39,124 bases of DNA from Microbacterium paulum (GTDB lineage: Bacteria; Actinomycetota; Actinomycetes; Actinomycetales; Microbacteriaceae): assembly GCF_015707995.1 (NCBI RefSeq), contig NZ_JAAGRY010000027.1, positions 1-39,124 of the forward strand. Reading direction: 5' to 3'. Made by a program: the position numbers and the translations under genes. The notes under the pieces are model-generated. The model was not told the DNA's origin. It worked only from the letters and a program-made list of their open reading frames with translations, and searched no databases. This document shows, piece after piece, positions 6,852-15,659 of the stretch; positions within the stretch are counted from its first letter, which is position 1; each line of letters starts with the position of its first letter.

Positions 6852-8015
6852 ATGACCGAACCCTCGATCGCCGACGTGTCCGACGATGATCTGCAACGGG
6901 CCCTTCGGCGCCTGCAAGAGCTCGTGCGCATCGAGTCTCCCTCGCTCGATGCAGACGCCAGCCACCGGGTCTCCTCGCTTCTCGCGTGGTGGTGGCGGGA
7001 GTGCGGGGCGCACGTTCGAGAGGTGACGACGGATGCCGGGACATCCGTGATCGCCGATGTGGACGGTGTCGGCGCGCCCGTGCTCTTCGTCGGCCACTCC
7101 GACACCGTGTGGCCGCACGGAACACTCGCGGAGGCGCTTCCGCTTGCTCGCGAGAGCGACACCCTCACCGGCCCGGGCGTCTATGACATGAAGAGCGGTC
7201 TGGTCGTCATGCTCGCCGCCGTCGCCGCGGTGCGGCGCGTTCCCCACCGCGCCGTGCGGGTCGTCGTCGTCTGCGATGAGGAAGTCGGCTCCCCGACGAC
7301 GGGGAACGTGCTCCGCGAGGCGGCGGAGGGCGTGACGGCCGTGCTGGGATTCGAGTCGCCCCATCCCGACGGGGCACTGAAAGTCGGTCGGCGCGGCAGT
7401 ACACGCGTGCGTCTGCGCGTGAGGGGGGTTGCCGCGCACGCGGCGCTCGATCCCGGCGCCGGGGTGTCGGCGATCGACGAGCTCATCGATCAGCTGCTCG
7501 AGGTGCGACGGCTGGTCGGCGCGCCCGATCTGCGTTCGGAGGTTCTGTGCAACGTCGGCTCGATCTCGGGCGGTGCACGGGCGAACGTGGTCGCGGCGGA
7601 CGCGGAAGCCGAGATCGGGTTGCGCTTCGAAGACCCCGAGACCGAGCGGCGCGTGCTGGGCGCGATCGAACGCCTGCGACCGGTGCGCGAGCGTGCCCGA
7701 CTCGAGGTCGAGATCCTCAGCCATCGACCCGCGTGGCGCCCGTCCGACGCGGACCAGCGTGTTGCGGACGATCTCGCTCGGGCGGCGCGCCGCGCGGGCG
7801 CGGAGAGTCTTCCTGCGCGTCCGGCTGCCGGGGCGGGGGATACCAACTCGTTCGGCGCGTGGGGGCTGCCGACGGTCGATGGACTCGGGCCCCGAGGCGG
7901 CGGTGCGCATGCTCTGTCAGAACACGTTCTCGTGTCGTCGCTCGGCGAGCGGATCTCGCTGATCGCCGCGTATCTGGCCGACGTCGGGGTCGAGGCATCC
8001 ACCGTTGATATGTAA
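6852..8015 (+). CDS. M20 family metallopeptidase / N-acyl-amino-acid deacylase (glutamate carboxypeptidase-like)
   Basis: This 387-residue cytoplasmic di-zinc hydrolase has the M20 ligand set: H82 and D84 (GHSDT), bridging D112 (GVYDMKSG), catalytic E143 with ligand E144 (CDEEVG), E168 (GFES) and H353 (GAHALSE). A dimerisation insert occupies about residues 178-285. It is of the M20A type, with CPG2, ArgE and DapE as relatives. In the known D-to-L amino-acid pathway, an M20 enzyme removes the succinyl group from the N-succinyl-L-amino acid made by the racemase, and that is the likely role here. The ATG at 6852 follows a purine-rich site (GGAGAGGATGGGGG). It is the first gene of the right arm, about 140 bases from the divergent GNAT gene. 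A peptidase role on imported dipeptides is the main alternative. Confidence 0.85.
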   Translation: MTEPSIADVSDDDLQRALRRLQELVRIESPSLDADASHRVSSLLAWWWRECGAHVREVTTDAGTSVIADVDGVGAPVLFVGHSDTVWPHGTLAEALPLARESDTLTGPGVYDMKSGLVVMLAAVAAVRRVPHRAVRVVVVCDEEVGSPTTGNVLREAAEGVTAVLGFESPHPDGALKVGRRGSTRVRLRVRGVAAHAALDPGAGVSAIDELIDQLLEVRRLVGAPDLRSEVLCNVGSISGGARANVVAADAEAEIGLRFEDPETERRVLGAIERLRPVRERARLEVEILSHRPAWRPSDADQRVADDLARAARRAGAESLPARPAAGAGDTNSFGAWGLPTVDGLGPRGGGAHALSEHVLVSSLGERISLIAAYLADVGVEASTVDM

Positions 8016-8300
8016 CGAATGATCGTCAAACGATGCGCGCGAAAGATCGCTTGGGCGGAGATTCGCGCTGTCTGCCCTCGCGCGAGGTCACGCAGATTCC
8101 GCCTAATTCTGCGGTTTCCCGGGGATCGAGCGGGAGATCTGCGCTTCAGGCAGGCGGCGGCGGCGGTGTGCCGCACTGTTACGAGCGTGTGAAAACTGTG
8201 ATCATGCGGATCGTATGGGTTGTCTCCGAGCGAGTCTTCATGTTCACTGATGCCAACGAACCCCGGGACGGCGGTGCCTCCCCTGGCGAAAGGAAACCGA
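8016..8300. other. Intergenic gap upstream of the ABC transporter operon
   Basis: These 285 bases contain no convincing gene. A weak hairpin ATCGT-caa-ACGAT at 8022-8034 just after the M20 stop might end or process that transcript. The region around 8180-8240 is AT-richer and is the most likely place for a separate promoter of the transporter genes, but I see no clear -35/-10 pair. A GAAAGGAAA ribosome site lies directly before the binding-protein start. Confidence 0.4.
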
Positions 8301-10160
8301 ATGTCGACTCGTTCTCGAGCGCGCATGCGGCGAGTGATGACGCTCGCCGTTGCCGCCGCGCTGATCGCGATGCCGGTGGGCGCGGCGCACGCGCAGTCAT
8401 CGACCACCGCGTCGACGGTCCGCTCCGCGGCCGATGCCACCCCCGCGCCGAGTGGCAGCGCGTCGGCGACGACCCTGCGCATCGCGACGTCGGGCTACGT
8501 CGACTCGTTCAACCCGTTCACGTCGATCTACCTGCTGCCGACGAACCTCATCCGGTACATGTACGAGAGCCTCGTGCAGAACGACCAGCAGGACGGCTCG
8601 CCCACGAAGGGTCTCGCCGACTCGTGGACGACCGAGAACGACGGCAAGACCTGGATCTTCACCCTGCAGGACGGTCTGACGTGGTCTGACGGTGAGCCGA
8701 TCACCGCTGCCGACGTCGTGTACACGTACGAGCAGATGATGACCGTTCCCGAACTGAGCGTCGCGAACGGCAACCTCGTCACCAACTTCGAGAAGGTCAC
8801 CGCCGAGGACGACAAGACGGTGGTCATCGACCTCAAGACCCCGCAGGCCCCGAACCCCGGCAGCGAGATCCCGATCGTTCCGAAGCACGTCTGGGAGAAG
8901 ATCGCCGACCCCGCGACCTTCGCCAACGACAGCGACATCGTCGGCTCGGGATCGTTCCTGCTCGACAGTTACAGCGCGAACCAATCGATCACGCTCACGG
9001 CGAATCCCGACTTCTGGCGCGGCGCCCCGAAGATCGACCGCATCCAGTACGTGTACTACACCAACAGTGACGCCCAGGTGCAGGCGCTGCGGGCCGGCGA
9101 AGTCGACTTCGTCACCGGCCTCACCGCCACCCAGTTCGACGCGCTGCAGGGCGCGGAAGGCATCACCACGCACTCCGGTGAAGGCCGTCGCTACACGTCG
9201 TACAGCCTCAACGCGGGGATGAAGACGCGCGACGGCGAGGCGTTCGGCACGGGCAACCCCGCCCTCGCCGATCTCGCAGTTCGTCAAGCGATCCGTCAGG
9301 GCATCGACACCGACGCGCTCCTGAAGAACGTGCTGCAGGGCCAGGGCGTGCAGGGCACCTCGTTCATCCCGGCCTCCTTCTCCAAGTGGTCGTTGCCGGC
9401 CGACGACCCCGCGATCCTGCCCTACGACCCGGACGCGGCGAAGGCACTGCTGGACGGTGCGGGATGGACCGTGGGCGCCGACGGCATCCGTCAGAAGAAC
9501 GGCACGCCGCTCAGCCTGCGTCTGCTGGTGGACGCCGAGGATGTGACCGAGCAGTCCGTCGCCGAGTACTTCGTGCCGTGGATGAAGGAGATCGGCATCG
9601 ACATCACGGTCGAATCGACCGACGGAGACACGATCTCGACCCGTTCCATCACGGGTGACTACGACATCTACCTCACGGGTTGGAGTGTGAATCCCGATCC
9701 CGACTACCAGCTCGGCATCAACCTGTGCTCGAGTCTGCCCACCGGCACCGACGGCTCGGGGGGCACGACGCAGGACGGTTACTGCAACCCGCAGTTCGAC
9801 GCGCTGTACGCGCAGCAGCGCTCCGAGCTCGACGAGACCAAGCGTCAGCAGATCGTCCACGACATGCTCGCGGTGAACTACACCGACACCGCGCAGATCG
9901 TGTTCTGGTACGGCAACAGCCTCGAGGCCTACCGCTCCGACCGGTTCACGAACTTCTCGCTGCAGCCGGAGAAGAACGGCATCATCGCCAACCAGGCCGG
10001 GTACTGGGGCTTCCTCACCGTCGAGCCGGTGGCTGGGGCGAGTGAGAACGGAGGCGTGAACGTCGGCCTCATCATCGTCGCCGTGGTCGTGGCACTGTTG
10101 ATCGTCATCGCGATCATCGTCGCCATGGCGCGTCGCCGGAAAGCCGGCGACCGGGAGTGA
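8301..10160 (+). CDS. Oligopeptide ABC transporter substrate-binding protein (SBP family 5) with a C-terminal membrane anchor
   Basis: The 619-residue product has a Sec signal peptide (residues 1 to about 33, RARMRR then a hydrophobic core, AHA-Q cleavage) and an extracytoplasmic SBP_bac_5 domain of the DppA/OppA type from about residue 50 to 560. It ends with a hydrophobic segment of about 22 residues (VGLIIVAVVVALLIVIAIIV) and the basic tail ARRRKAGDRE. There is no lipobox cysteine, so unlike most Gram-positive binding proteins it seems to be held by this C-terminal helix. I chose the ATG at 8301 because of the GAAAGGAAA site 6-14 bases before it and the good signal peptide. The partners (two permeases and a double ATPase) follow directly. 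The family binds di- and oligopeptides, and the neighbouring D-peptide enzymes suggest muropeptides or similar cargo. Confidence 0.9.
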   Translation: MSTRSRARMRRVMTLAVAAALIAMPVGAAHAQSSTTASTVRSAADATPAPSGSASATTLRIATSGYVDSFNPFTSIYLLPTNLIRYMYESLVQNDQQDGSPTKGLADSWTTENDGKTWIFTLQDGLTWSDGEPITAADVVYTYEQMMTVPELSVANGNLVTNFEKVTAEDDKTVVIDLKTPQAPNPGSEIPIVPKHVWEKIADPATFANDSDIVGSGSFLLDSYSANQSITLTANPDFWRGAPKIDRIQYVYYTNSDAQVQALRAGEVDFVTGLTATQFDALQGAEGITTHSGEGRRYTSYSLNAGMKTRDGEAFGTGNPALADLAVRQAIRQGIDTDALLKNVLQGQGVQGTSFIPASFSKWSLPADDPAILPYDPDAAKALLDGAGWTVGADGIRQKNGTPLSLRLLVDAEDVTEQSVAEYFVPWMKEIGIDITVESTDGDTISTRSITGDYDIYLTGWSVNPDPDYQLGINLCSSLPTGTDGSGGTTQDGYCNPQFDALYAQQRSELDETKRQQIVHDMLAVNYTDTAQIVFWYGNSLEAYRSDRFTNFSLQPEKNGIIANQAGYWGFLTVEPVAGASENGGVNVGLIIVAVVVALLIVIAIIVAMARRRKAGDRE

Positions 10161-10167
10161 GCCGCCT

Positions 10168-10207
10168 CTCAGTGCGCGGCCCCGCTCCGGCGGCGCCGCG
10201 CACTGAG
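10168..10207 (+). terminator. Strong intercistronic hairpin after the binding-protein gene
   Basis: CTCAGTGCGCGGC (10168-10180) and its exact complement (10195-10207) form a 13-bp perfect stem with a 14-base loop. It starts 7 bases after the binding-protein stop and no U-tract follows. Such hairpins between a binding-protein gene and its permease genes usually protect the upstream mRNA and lower downstream expression, giving excess binding protein. Partial termination is the expected effect. Confidence 0.65.
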
Positions 10208-10242
10208 CGGACCATCGTCACGCACGAGCCAGGAGAAGAGCA

Positions 10243-11283
10243 TTGTCCACCACCGTTCCGCCCACTGAGGCGGTGATTCTCGAAGAGACCGGCCCCGAGC
10301 ACGCCGGCCGCGGCAGCAGCGCACTCGGCTATCTCGGGTCGAAGGCAGGCGGCGCGGCCATCAGCCTCGCGATGGTGATCCTGCTCGGATTCTTCGCGTT
10401 CAAGATCCTGCCCGGCGATCCGGTCGCCCGCATCGCCCGAGAGCGGCAGATGTCAGCCGACCAGGTTGCGCAGCTGCGCGAACAGCTCGGCCTCAACAAG
10501 CCGCTGCTCGAGCAGTTCTGGGTGTATCTCGGCAACGTGTTCACGCTGAACTTCGGGGAGAGCTACGTCTACAAGCGCTCGGTGGCGAGCCTCATCGGCG
10601 AGTACTTCTGGAACACGATCCTGCTGACCGGGGTGTCGGCGGTGATCGCGATCGCCCTCGGCCTGTGGCTCGGGCAGCTCGCCGGCTGGCGGCACGGCAG
10701 CAGGTTCGACAAGCTGACCTCCGGTGTCTCACTCGTCCTCTGGTCGGTGCCCACGTTCTGGCTGGCGCTGATCCTACTCATGATCTTCGGTGGCACGCTG
10801 CACTGGTTTCCGACCGGAGGCATGCGGTCGCCTGACGCACCCGGCGGTCTCGCCGGGGTCGGTGACGTCGCTGCGCACATGGTGCTGCCGGTGATCACGA
10901 TGGTCGCCGTCGTGTACGCCCAGTACGTCATGGTGATGCGCGCCTCGGTGATCGAGGAGATGAACGCCGACTACATCACGACGGCACGAGCGAAGGGCCT
11001 GCGCGAAGACCTCGTGCGCACGCGACACGTCGTGCCCAACGCCCTCCTTCCCACCGTCACCCTGGTGTTCATGCACCTCGGCGGCCTGATCGCCGGAGCG
11101 GTCACCGTCGAGGCGGTCTTCTCGTGGCCAGGGCTCGGCAAACTCACCTTCGAGGCATTGAGCGGGCCCGATCTGCCCTTGTTGCAAGGGACGTTCGTCG
11201 TCTTCTCGGCCATCATCATCGTGATGAACCTCATCGCCGACCTCGTCTATCGTCAGCTGGACCCGAGAGTGAGGCGCTCATGA
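10243..11283 (+). CDS. Oligopeptide ABC transporter permease 1 (DppB/OppB type)
   Basis: The 346-residue integral membrane protein has about six transmembrane helices and the EAA loop (ITTARAKGLREDLVRTRHVV, about residues 245-265) that docks to the ATPase. The extracytoplasmic loop after helix 1 (LPGDPVARIARERQMSADQV) is typical of DppB-type permeases. The TTG start at 10243 follows AGGAGAAG by about 5 bases; the N-terminal 25 or so residues are acidic and polar. The stop overlaps the next start in an ATGA, so the two permeases are co-translated in equal amounts. Confidence 0.9.
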   Translation: MSTTVPPTEAVILEETGPEHAGRGSSALGYLGSKAGGAAISLAMVILLGFFAFKILPGDPVARIARERQMSADQVAQLREQLGLNKPLLEQFWVYLGNVFTLNFGESYVYKRSVASLIGEYFWNTILLTGVSAVIAIALGLWLGQLAGWRHGSRFDKLTSGVSLVLWSVPTFWLALILLMIFGGTLHWFPTGGMRSPDAPGGLAGVGDVAAHMVLPVITMVAVVYAQYVMVMRASVIEEMNADYITTARAKGLREDLVRTRHVVPNALLPTVTLVFMHLGGLIAGAVTVEAVFSWPGLGKLTFEALSGPDLPLLQGTFVVFSAIIIVMNLIADLVYRQLDPRVRRS

Positions 11284-12194
11284 GCACCGCCGAACCCCGC
11301 CTGCTCTCACCGCGGGCGATGGCCTGGTCTCGTCGAGGACGTTCCTTGGCAGAGTTCTGCCGCGAGTTCTCGCACCAGCGCGCCGGTATGGTCGGGCTGG
11401 TCTTCCTGATCGTCATCGTCGTGCTGGCGATCCTCGCCCCCGTCCTCGCTCCGGCCTGGATGCTCGACGTCACGCGCGTGATCGACAACCCGCGATTCGC
11501 GCCGCCGTCGTGGGAGCATCCGCTCGGCACCGACCATCAGGGTCGTGAGCTGTGGGTACGGATGCTGTGGGGTGCACGCGTATCCCTTCTCGTGGGGTTC
11601 GCCGCGACGGCCGTGTCGATGATCCTCGGCACCGTCGTCGGTCTCGCCGCCGGGCACTTCACCGGGTGGGTCGGCGGTCTGCTCATGCGGGTGATCGACT
11701 TCTTCCTCGTGCTGCCCTCGCTCATCCTCGCGATCGTGCTCGCCTCCGTGCTCAACCGTGGTGCGCTGACGATCATCATCGCGATCGGTCTCACCTCGTG
11801 GGCGGGAACGGCCCGCGTCGTGCGCGCGCAGACCCTCTCTGTGGAATCCCGCGACTACGTCGAGCGCTCTCGCGTCCTCGGGGCGGGCCACTGGCACATC
11901 ATCGGCAAGCACCTGCTGCCCGCGGTGCTGCCCCTTGTGCTCGCCAACACGACGCTCACGGTCGGTTCGGCGATCATCTCCGAATCGACGCTGTCGTTCC
12001 TCGGCCTCGGCGACACGACGCAGCAGTCTTGGGGCGCCGTGCTGAAGAATTCGATGGATGTCTCTGCGGCCACGAGCGGCTACTGGTGGTACGTCATCGT
12101 CCCCGGTCTCGCGATCGTTCTGGTGGTGCTCGCGTTCACCCTCGTCGGTCGTGCCGTGGAGACGATCGTCAACCCGACCCTGAGGAGCCGCTGA
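11280..12194 (+). CDS. Oligopeptide ABC transporter permease 2 (DppC/OppC type)
   Basis: The 304-residue permease has the DppC layout: an N-terminal helix (about residues 40-62), the conserved segment PSWEHPLGTDHQGRELWVRM, five further helices and an EAA loop (YVERSRVLGAGHWHIIGKHL). It closes with the LSFLGLGDTTQQSWG segment found in this family. It starts at the ATG of an ATGA overlap with permease 1. The ATPase gene follows after 2 bases. It forms the heterodimeric channel with permease 1. Confidence 0.9.
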   Translation: MSTAEPRLLSPRAMAWSRRGRSLAEFCREFSHQRAGMVGLVFLIVIVVLAILAPVLAPAWMLDVTRVIDNPRFAPPSWEHPLGTDHQGRELWVRMLWGARVSLLVGFAATAVSMILGTVVGLAAGHFTGWVGGLLMRVIDFFLVLPSLILAIVLASVLNRGALTIIIAIGLTSWAGTARVVRAQTLSVESRDYVERSRVLGAGHWHIIGKHLLPAVLPLVLANTTLTVGSAIISESTLSFLGLGDTTQQSWGAVLKNSMDVSAATSGYWWYVIVPGLAIVLVVLAFTLVGRAVETIVNPTLRSR

Positions 12195-12196
12195 CG

Positions 12197-13849
12197 ATGC
12201 CCGATCTCGTCTTCGACGACGTGTCGATCACCTATCGCACCTCCGGTCGCAACGACCGCGGCGACGTTGCGGCCGTGCGTCATGTGACGCTCGATCTCCC
12301 CGCCGGTGGCACCCTCGGCATCGCCGGGGAGTCCGGATCGGGCAAGTCGACGCTCGCCATGAGCGTGCTGCGACTGCTGCCGAAGTCGGCGCGGATCGGC
12401 GGGCGCGTGCTCATCGGCGACGCCGACGTCGCGACGCTGTCGTTCGGTGAGTTGCGTGCCGTCCGCTGGGCGGAGGCATCCATCATCTTCCAGGGGGCGA
12501 TGCATTCGTTGAACCCTGTGCGCACGGTCGGCGAGCAGATCCTCGAGGCGCTCGAGCTGCATGTGGCCGACGCGTGGCCGACCGAGAAGGCGCGCAAGGC
12601 CCGGGTCACGGAGCTGCTGCACGCCGTCGACCTCGCCTCTGCCAAGGCCGCTGCCTACCCGCACGAGCTGTCGGGCGGACAGAAGCAGCGCGTCATGATC
12701 GCGATGGCGCTGGCGTGCGAACCCGACATCGTCGTCGCCGACGAGCCGACGACCGCGCTCGACGTCATCGTGCAGAAGCAGATTCTGAGCATGATCGCCC
12801 AGTTGGTCACCGAGCGCGGGATCTCGCTGCTGATGATCAGCCACGACCTGTCGGTGCTCGCGACCGTCTGCGAGCGCATCGCCGTCATGCGCGGCGGCGA
12901 AGTGGTGGAGGTGGGCGATGCGCTCACCATCTGCACCGACCCCTCGCACCCCTACACCCGTCAGCTGGCCGCGGCGTTCCCCGAGATCGGCGACCCCGCG
13001 TCGCGGATGAATCCGGTCAGCACCCGCACGCGCGAGGTCGCCGACGCGGAGCAGCGATTCGTCGCAGGCGAATCCGACGTCGTCATGGAGGCGCGCGGCC
13101 TCACCGTCACCTACCGCTCGCGGGGCACGTGGCTGCGCGCCGTGCGGAACGTCGATCTCGCCGTGCACCGCGGCGAGATCGTCGCGCTCGTCGGTCAGTC
13201 GGGGTCGGGCAAGAGCACCCTCGCGCGAACCCTCGTCGGCTTGCAGCAGCCCGACGCGGGGTCGATCGTCCGCTTCCGCGGCACCGATCTGCCCCGTCGG
13301 GGCGCGAAGCTGCGGGCGTTTCGCAACGACGTGCAGATGGTGCTGCAAGATCCCTCGGCTGCGCTCAACCCGAAGCTCAGCGTGTACGAGTCGGTCGCCG
13401 AAGGGCTGCGTGTGCAGCGCTACCGCGGCGATGAGCGGCAGCGCGTGGTCGAGGCGTTGACGGATGCCGAGTTGACGCCGCCCGAGCACTTCATGAACGC
13501 GATCCCTCAAGAGCTGTCCGGAGGGCAGCGCCAACGAGTCGTGATCGCCGGTGCGCTCGCGGTCGGGCCCGAGCTCCTCGTCGCCGACGAGCCGGTCGCG
13601 TCGTTGGACGCATCGGCGCGGGGCGAGATCCTCGCGCTGCTGCTGTCGCTGCGCAAACGGCTGGGACTGTCGGCGCTGGTCATCACGCACGACCTCGGGC
13701 TCGCGTGGAACATCGCCGACACGGTCGCCGTGATGTACGAGGGAGAGATCGTCGAGCAGGGACCGACCGAGGAGGTGCTGCTCGATCCGCAGCACGAGTA
13801 CACGCGCACGCTGCTGGCGGCCGCTCCTGTGATCGAGCGTCGCTCGTGA
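12197..13849 (+). CDS. Oligopeptide ABC transporter double ATPase (DppD-DppF fusion)
   Basis: This 550-residue protein joins two ABC domains. The first (about residues 1-270) has Walker A GESGSGKST and signature LSGGQKQR. The second (about 295-550) has Walker A GQSGSGKST and signature LSGGQRQR, followed by Walker B and H-loop sequences (VADEP, ITHDLG). The C-terminal part of each domain carries the oligopeptide-type extension (HPYTRQL and HEYTRTL). Both sites look catalytically complete. One gene thus replaces the separate D and F subunits. The stop overlaps the GTG of the S66 peptidase gene, placing the peptidase in the same transcript as the importer. Confidence 0.92.
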   Translation: MPDLVFDDVSITYRTSGRNDRGDVAAVRHVTLDLPAGGTLGIAGESGSGKSTLAMSVLRLLPKSARIGGRVLIGDADVATLSFGELRAVRWAEASIIFQGAMHSLNPVRTVGEQILEALELHVADAWPTEKARKARVTELLHAVDLASAKAAAYPHELSGGQKQRVMIAMALACEPDIVVADEPTTALDVIVQKQILSMIAQLVTERGISLLMISHDLSVLATVCERIAVMRGGEVVEVGDALTICTDPSHPYTRQLAAAFPEIGDPASRMNPVSTRTREVADAEQRFVAGESDVVMEARGLTVTYRSRGTWLRAVRNVDLAVHRGEIVALVGQSGSGKSTLARTLVGLQQPDAGSIVRFRGTDLPRRGAKLRAFRNDVQMVLQDPSAALNPKLSVYESVAEGLRVQRYRGDERQRVVEALTDAELTPPEHFMNAIPQELSGGQRQRVVIAGALAVGPELLVADEPVASLDASARGEILALLLSLRKRLGLSALVITHDLGLAWNIADTVAVMYEGEIVEQGPTEEVLLDPQHEYTRTLLAAAPVIERRS

Positions 13850-14820
13850 GCGTCGCCGAGACGTTGACGATCGACCGTCACGCGTATCTCGATTCCGCCC
13901 CGCTGCGTCCCGGCGATCGTGTCGCGATGATCACCCCCGCGGGCCCCGGCAAGGCCGAGCGCGTCGAGCGGGCCGTGCAGCACTATCAGGACTGGGGACT
14001 CGAGGTCGTCGTGGGCGCACACGTGCTCGACCCGCATCCGCCGCGCGCGCCCTTTCTCGCCGGAACCGACGACGCCCGTCGCGCCGACCTCGTCGACGCG
14101 TGGCTCGACCCCGACATCGACGCGGTGGTCGCCCTCGGCGGCGGATACGGCGCGATGCGGCTTCTCGACGGCATCGATTGGGCGCAGATGGCCGCCGCCG
14201 CGCTCCGCCGCGACGGGCGACCGAAGCTGCTGACCGGATCGTCGGATATCACGGCGCTGCACGAGGCCTTCCGCTTCCACATCGGCGGTCCGACGCTGTT
14301 CTGCCCCATGGCGGGCAACGCCGTGTTCCTCGACTCCGAGATCATCCGCACCGACGTGCACCGTTGGCTGTTCGAACCGTGGCGCGCGCAGCGCATCGCC
14401 GGGCCGGAGGTCGACGTGCTCGCGCCCGGCCGTGCGCGCGGCACACTCACCGGGGGATGCCTTGCGCTGCTGGCCGGTGGTTTGGGCTCGCCCGAGTCGG
14501 CCGGTGACCACCGAGGCATCCTCGTACTCGAAGACGTCGACGAGGAGATGTATCGCCTCGACGGCTTTCTGCTCGCCCTGCAGCGCGCCGGCCGGTTCGA
14601 CCAGGCATCCGGCATCGCGCTCGGCTCGTGGCAAGGGTGCACGCCCGTCGAGGGGCTGCGCCTCTTGATGGACGAGTTCTTCGGCGCGCGCGGGGTGCCG
14701 GTGCTCTGGCAGACCGGGTTCGGGCACGACCCGAACGCTGTGAGCCTGCCGCTGAACGTCGATGCCGAACTCGCCGCCGAGGGCGAGAACCCGGGGCTCA
14801 GCGTGATGGGTCCCGCATGA
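13846..14820 (+). CDS. S66 family LD-carboxypeptidase (LdcA/MccF-like)
   Basis: This 324-residue cytoplasmic serine peptidase has the S66 triad: nucleophile S133 in G-S-S-D, E229 in LEDVDEE, and H294 in GFGHDPNA. Family members include LdcA, which removes the terminal D-Ala from murein tetrapeptides, and MccF, which cleaves microcin C. The GTG at 13846 overlaps the ATPase stop and is the only start that fits the family length of 300-340 residues. Joined translationally to a peptide importer, it most likely trims imported L,D-peptides. This is the clearest pointer to muropeptides as cargo. Resistance to a peptide antibiotic, as with MccF, is the alternative. Confidence 0.88.
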   Translation: MSVAETLTIDRHAYLDSAPLRPGDRVAMITPAGPGKAERVERAVQHYQDWGLEVVVGAHVLDPHPPRAPFLAGTDDARRADLVDAWLDPDIDAVVALGGGYGAMRLLDGIDWAQMAAAALRRDGRPKLLTGSSDITALHEAFRFHIGGPTLFCPMAGNAVFLDSEIIRTDVHRWLFEPWRAQRIAGPEVDVLAPGRARGTLTGGCLALLAGGLGSPESAGDHRGILVLEDVDEEMYRLDGFLLALQRAGRFDQASGIALGSWQGCTPVEGLRLLMDEFFGARGVPVLWQTGFGHDPNAVSLPLNVDAELAAEGENPGLSVMGPA

Positions 14821-15659
14821 GCGCCGTCGTGCTGCCCGCACTCGACGAACGCGTGCGGTGGTCTCTTCGCGTCATCGACACCTCCACCGGCGCGGTGCTC
14901 GCCGATCACACATCCGACCTCGTGTGCGAGACGGCGAGCGTCGGCAAGGTGTTTCTGCTGATCGAGGTCGCCTCCCGCCTCGCGGACGGCACTCTGCGGC
15001 CCGATCAGCTCGTCGAGATCCCCGACGAGCACCGTGTCGCCGATTCGGGTCTGCTCTACCTGATGCGCACCCAGCGCCTGCCGGTGGCAGATCTCGCTCT
15101 GCTGGTGGGAGCGGTCAGCGACAACCTCGCCACGAACGCTCTGCTCTCTCTGTGCGGGCTCGACCGAGTGCGTGCCGTGGCGCCGGGGCTCGGTTACGCC
15201 CACACGACACTCCTTGACTACATCCGCAACGAGCGCCTCGAGGACATGCCGTGGACGCCCTCCTACGGCACGGGTGCGGAGCTTTGCGATCTCATGCGGC
15301 GGTTGGGCGCGGGCGAGGTCGTCTCGCCCGAAGTGAGTGGGCAGGTGTTCGAGTGGCTGGGCGCCGACACCGACACATCGATGGTCGCGTCGGCGCTGCT
15401 GCTCGACCCGCTCGCGCACCTCGACCCCGATTACCAGGGCATGGTGCTGCGCCACAAGACGGGCACGACGTCTGTCACGCGCGTCGACACCGGTCATCTC
15501 ACGGGGCCGGCGGGTGGCGTCGCCTATGCCGTGTGCGCGAACTGGCGCGGCGCGCACGACGACCGCCGTGCGCCGGTGCTCGCCGCGATGGCGGCAATCG
15601 GCGAGTCGCTGCGAACATACGTCACCGGCGTTCCCGGCGAAGCGGCGGTGGCGTCGTGA
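14817..15659 (+). CDS. Serine hydrolase, class A beta-lactamase-like (first of a tandem paralogue pair)
   Basis: The 280-residue protein has S41-V-G-K44 (S-x-x-K), S101-D-N103 and K214-T-G, the three class A motifs, in normal spacing. It has no signal peptide, so it is cytoplasmic, unlike true beta-lactamases. The omega-loop region (about 135-150) lacks a clear E-x-x-L-N with the general-base glutamate used to deacylate beta-lactams. A D-peptidase, amidase or esterase role is therefore more likely than antibiotic resistance. The ATG overlaps the S66 stop and the stop overlaps the C45 start. The second copy lies downstream of the C45 gene. Confidence 0.8.
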   Translation: MSAVVLPALDERVRWSLRVIDTSTGAVLADHTSDLVCETASVGKVFLLIEVASRLADGTLRPDQLVEIPDEHRVADSGLLYLMRTQRLPVADLALLVGAVSDNLATNALLSLCGLDRVRAVAPGLGYAHTTLLDYIRNERLEDMPWTPSYGTGAELCDLMRRLGAGEVVSPEVSGQVFEWLGADTDTSMVASALLLDPLAHLDPDYQGMVLRHKTGTTSVTRVDTGHLTGPAGGVAYAVCANWRGAHDDRRAPVLAAMAAIGESLRTYVTGVPGEAAVAS

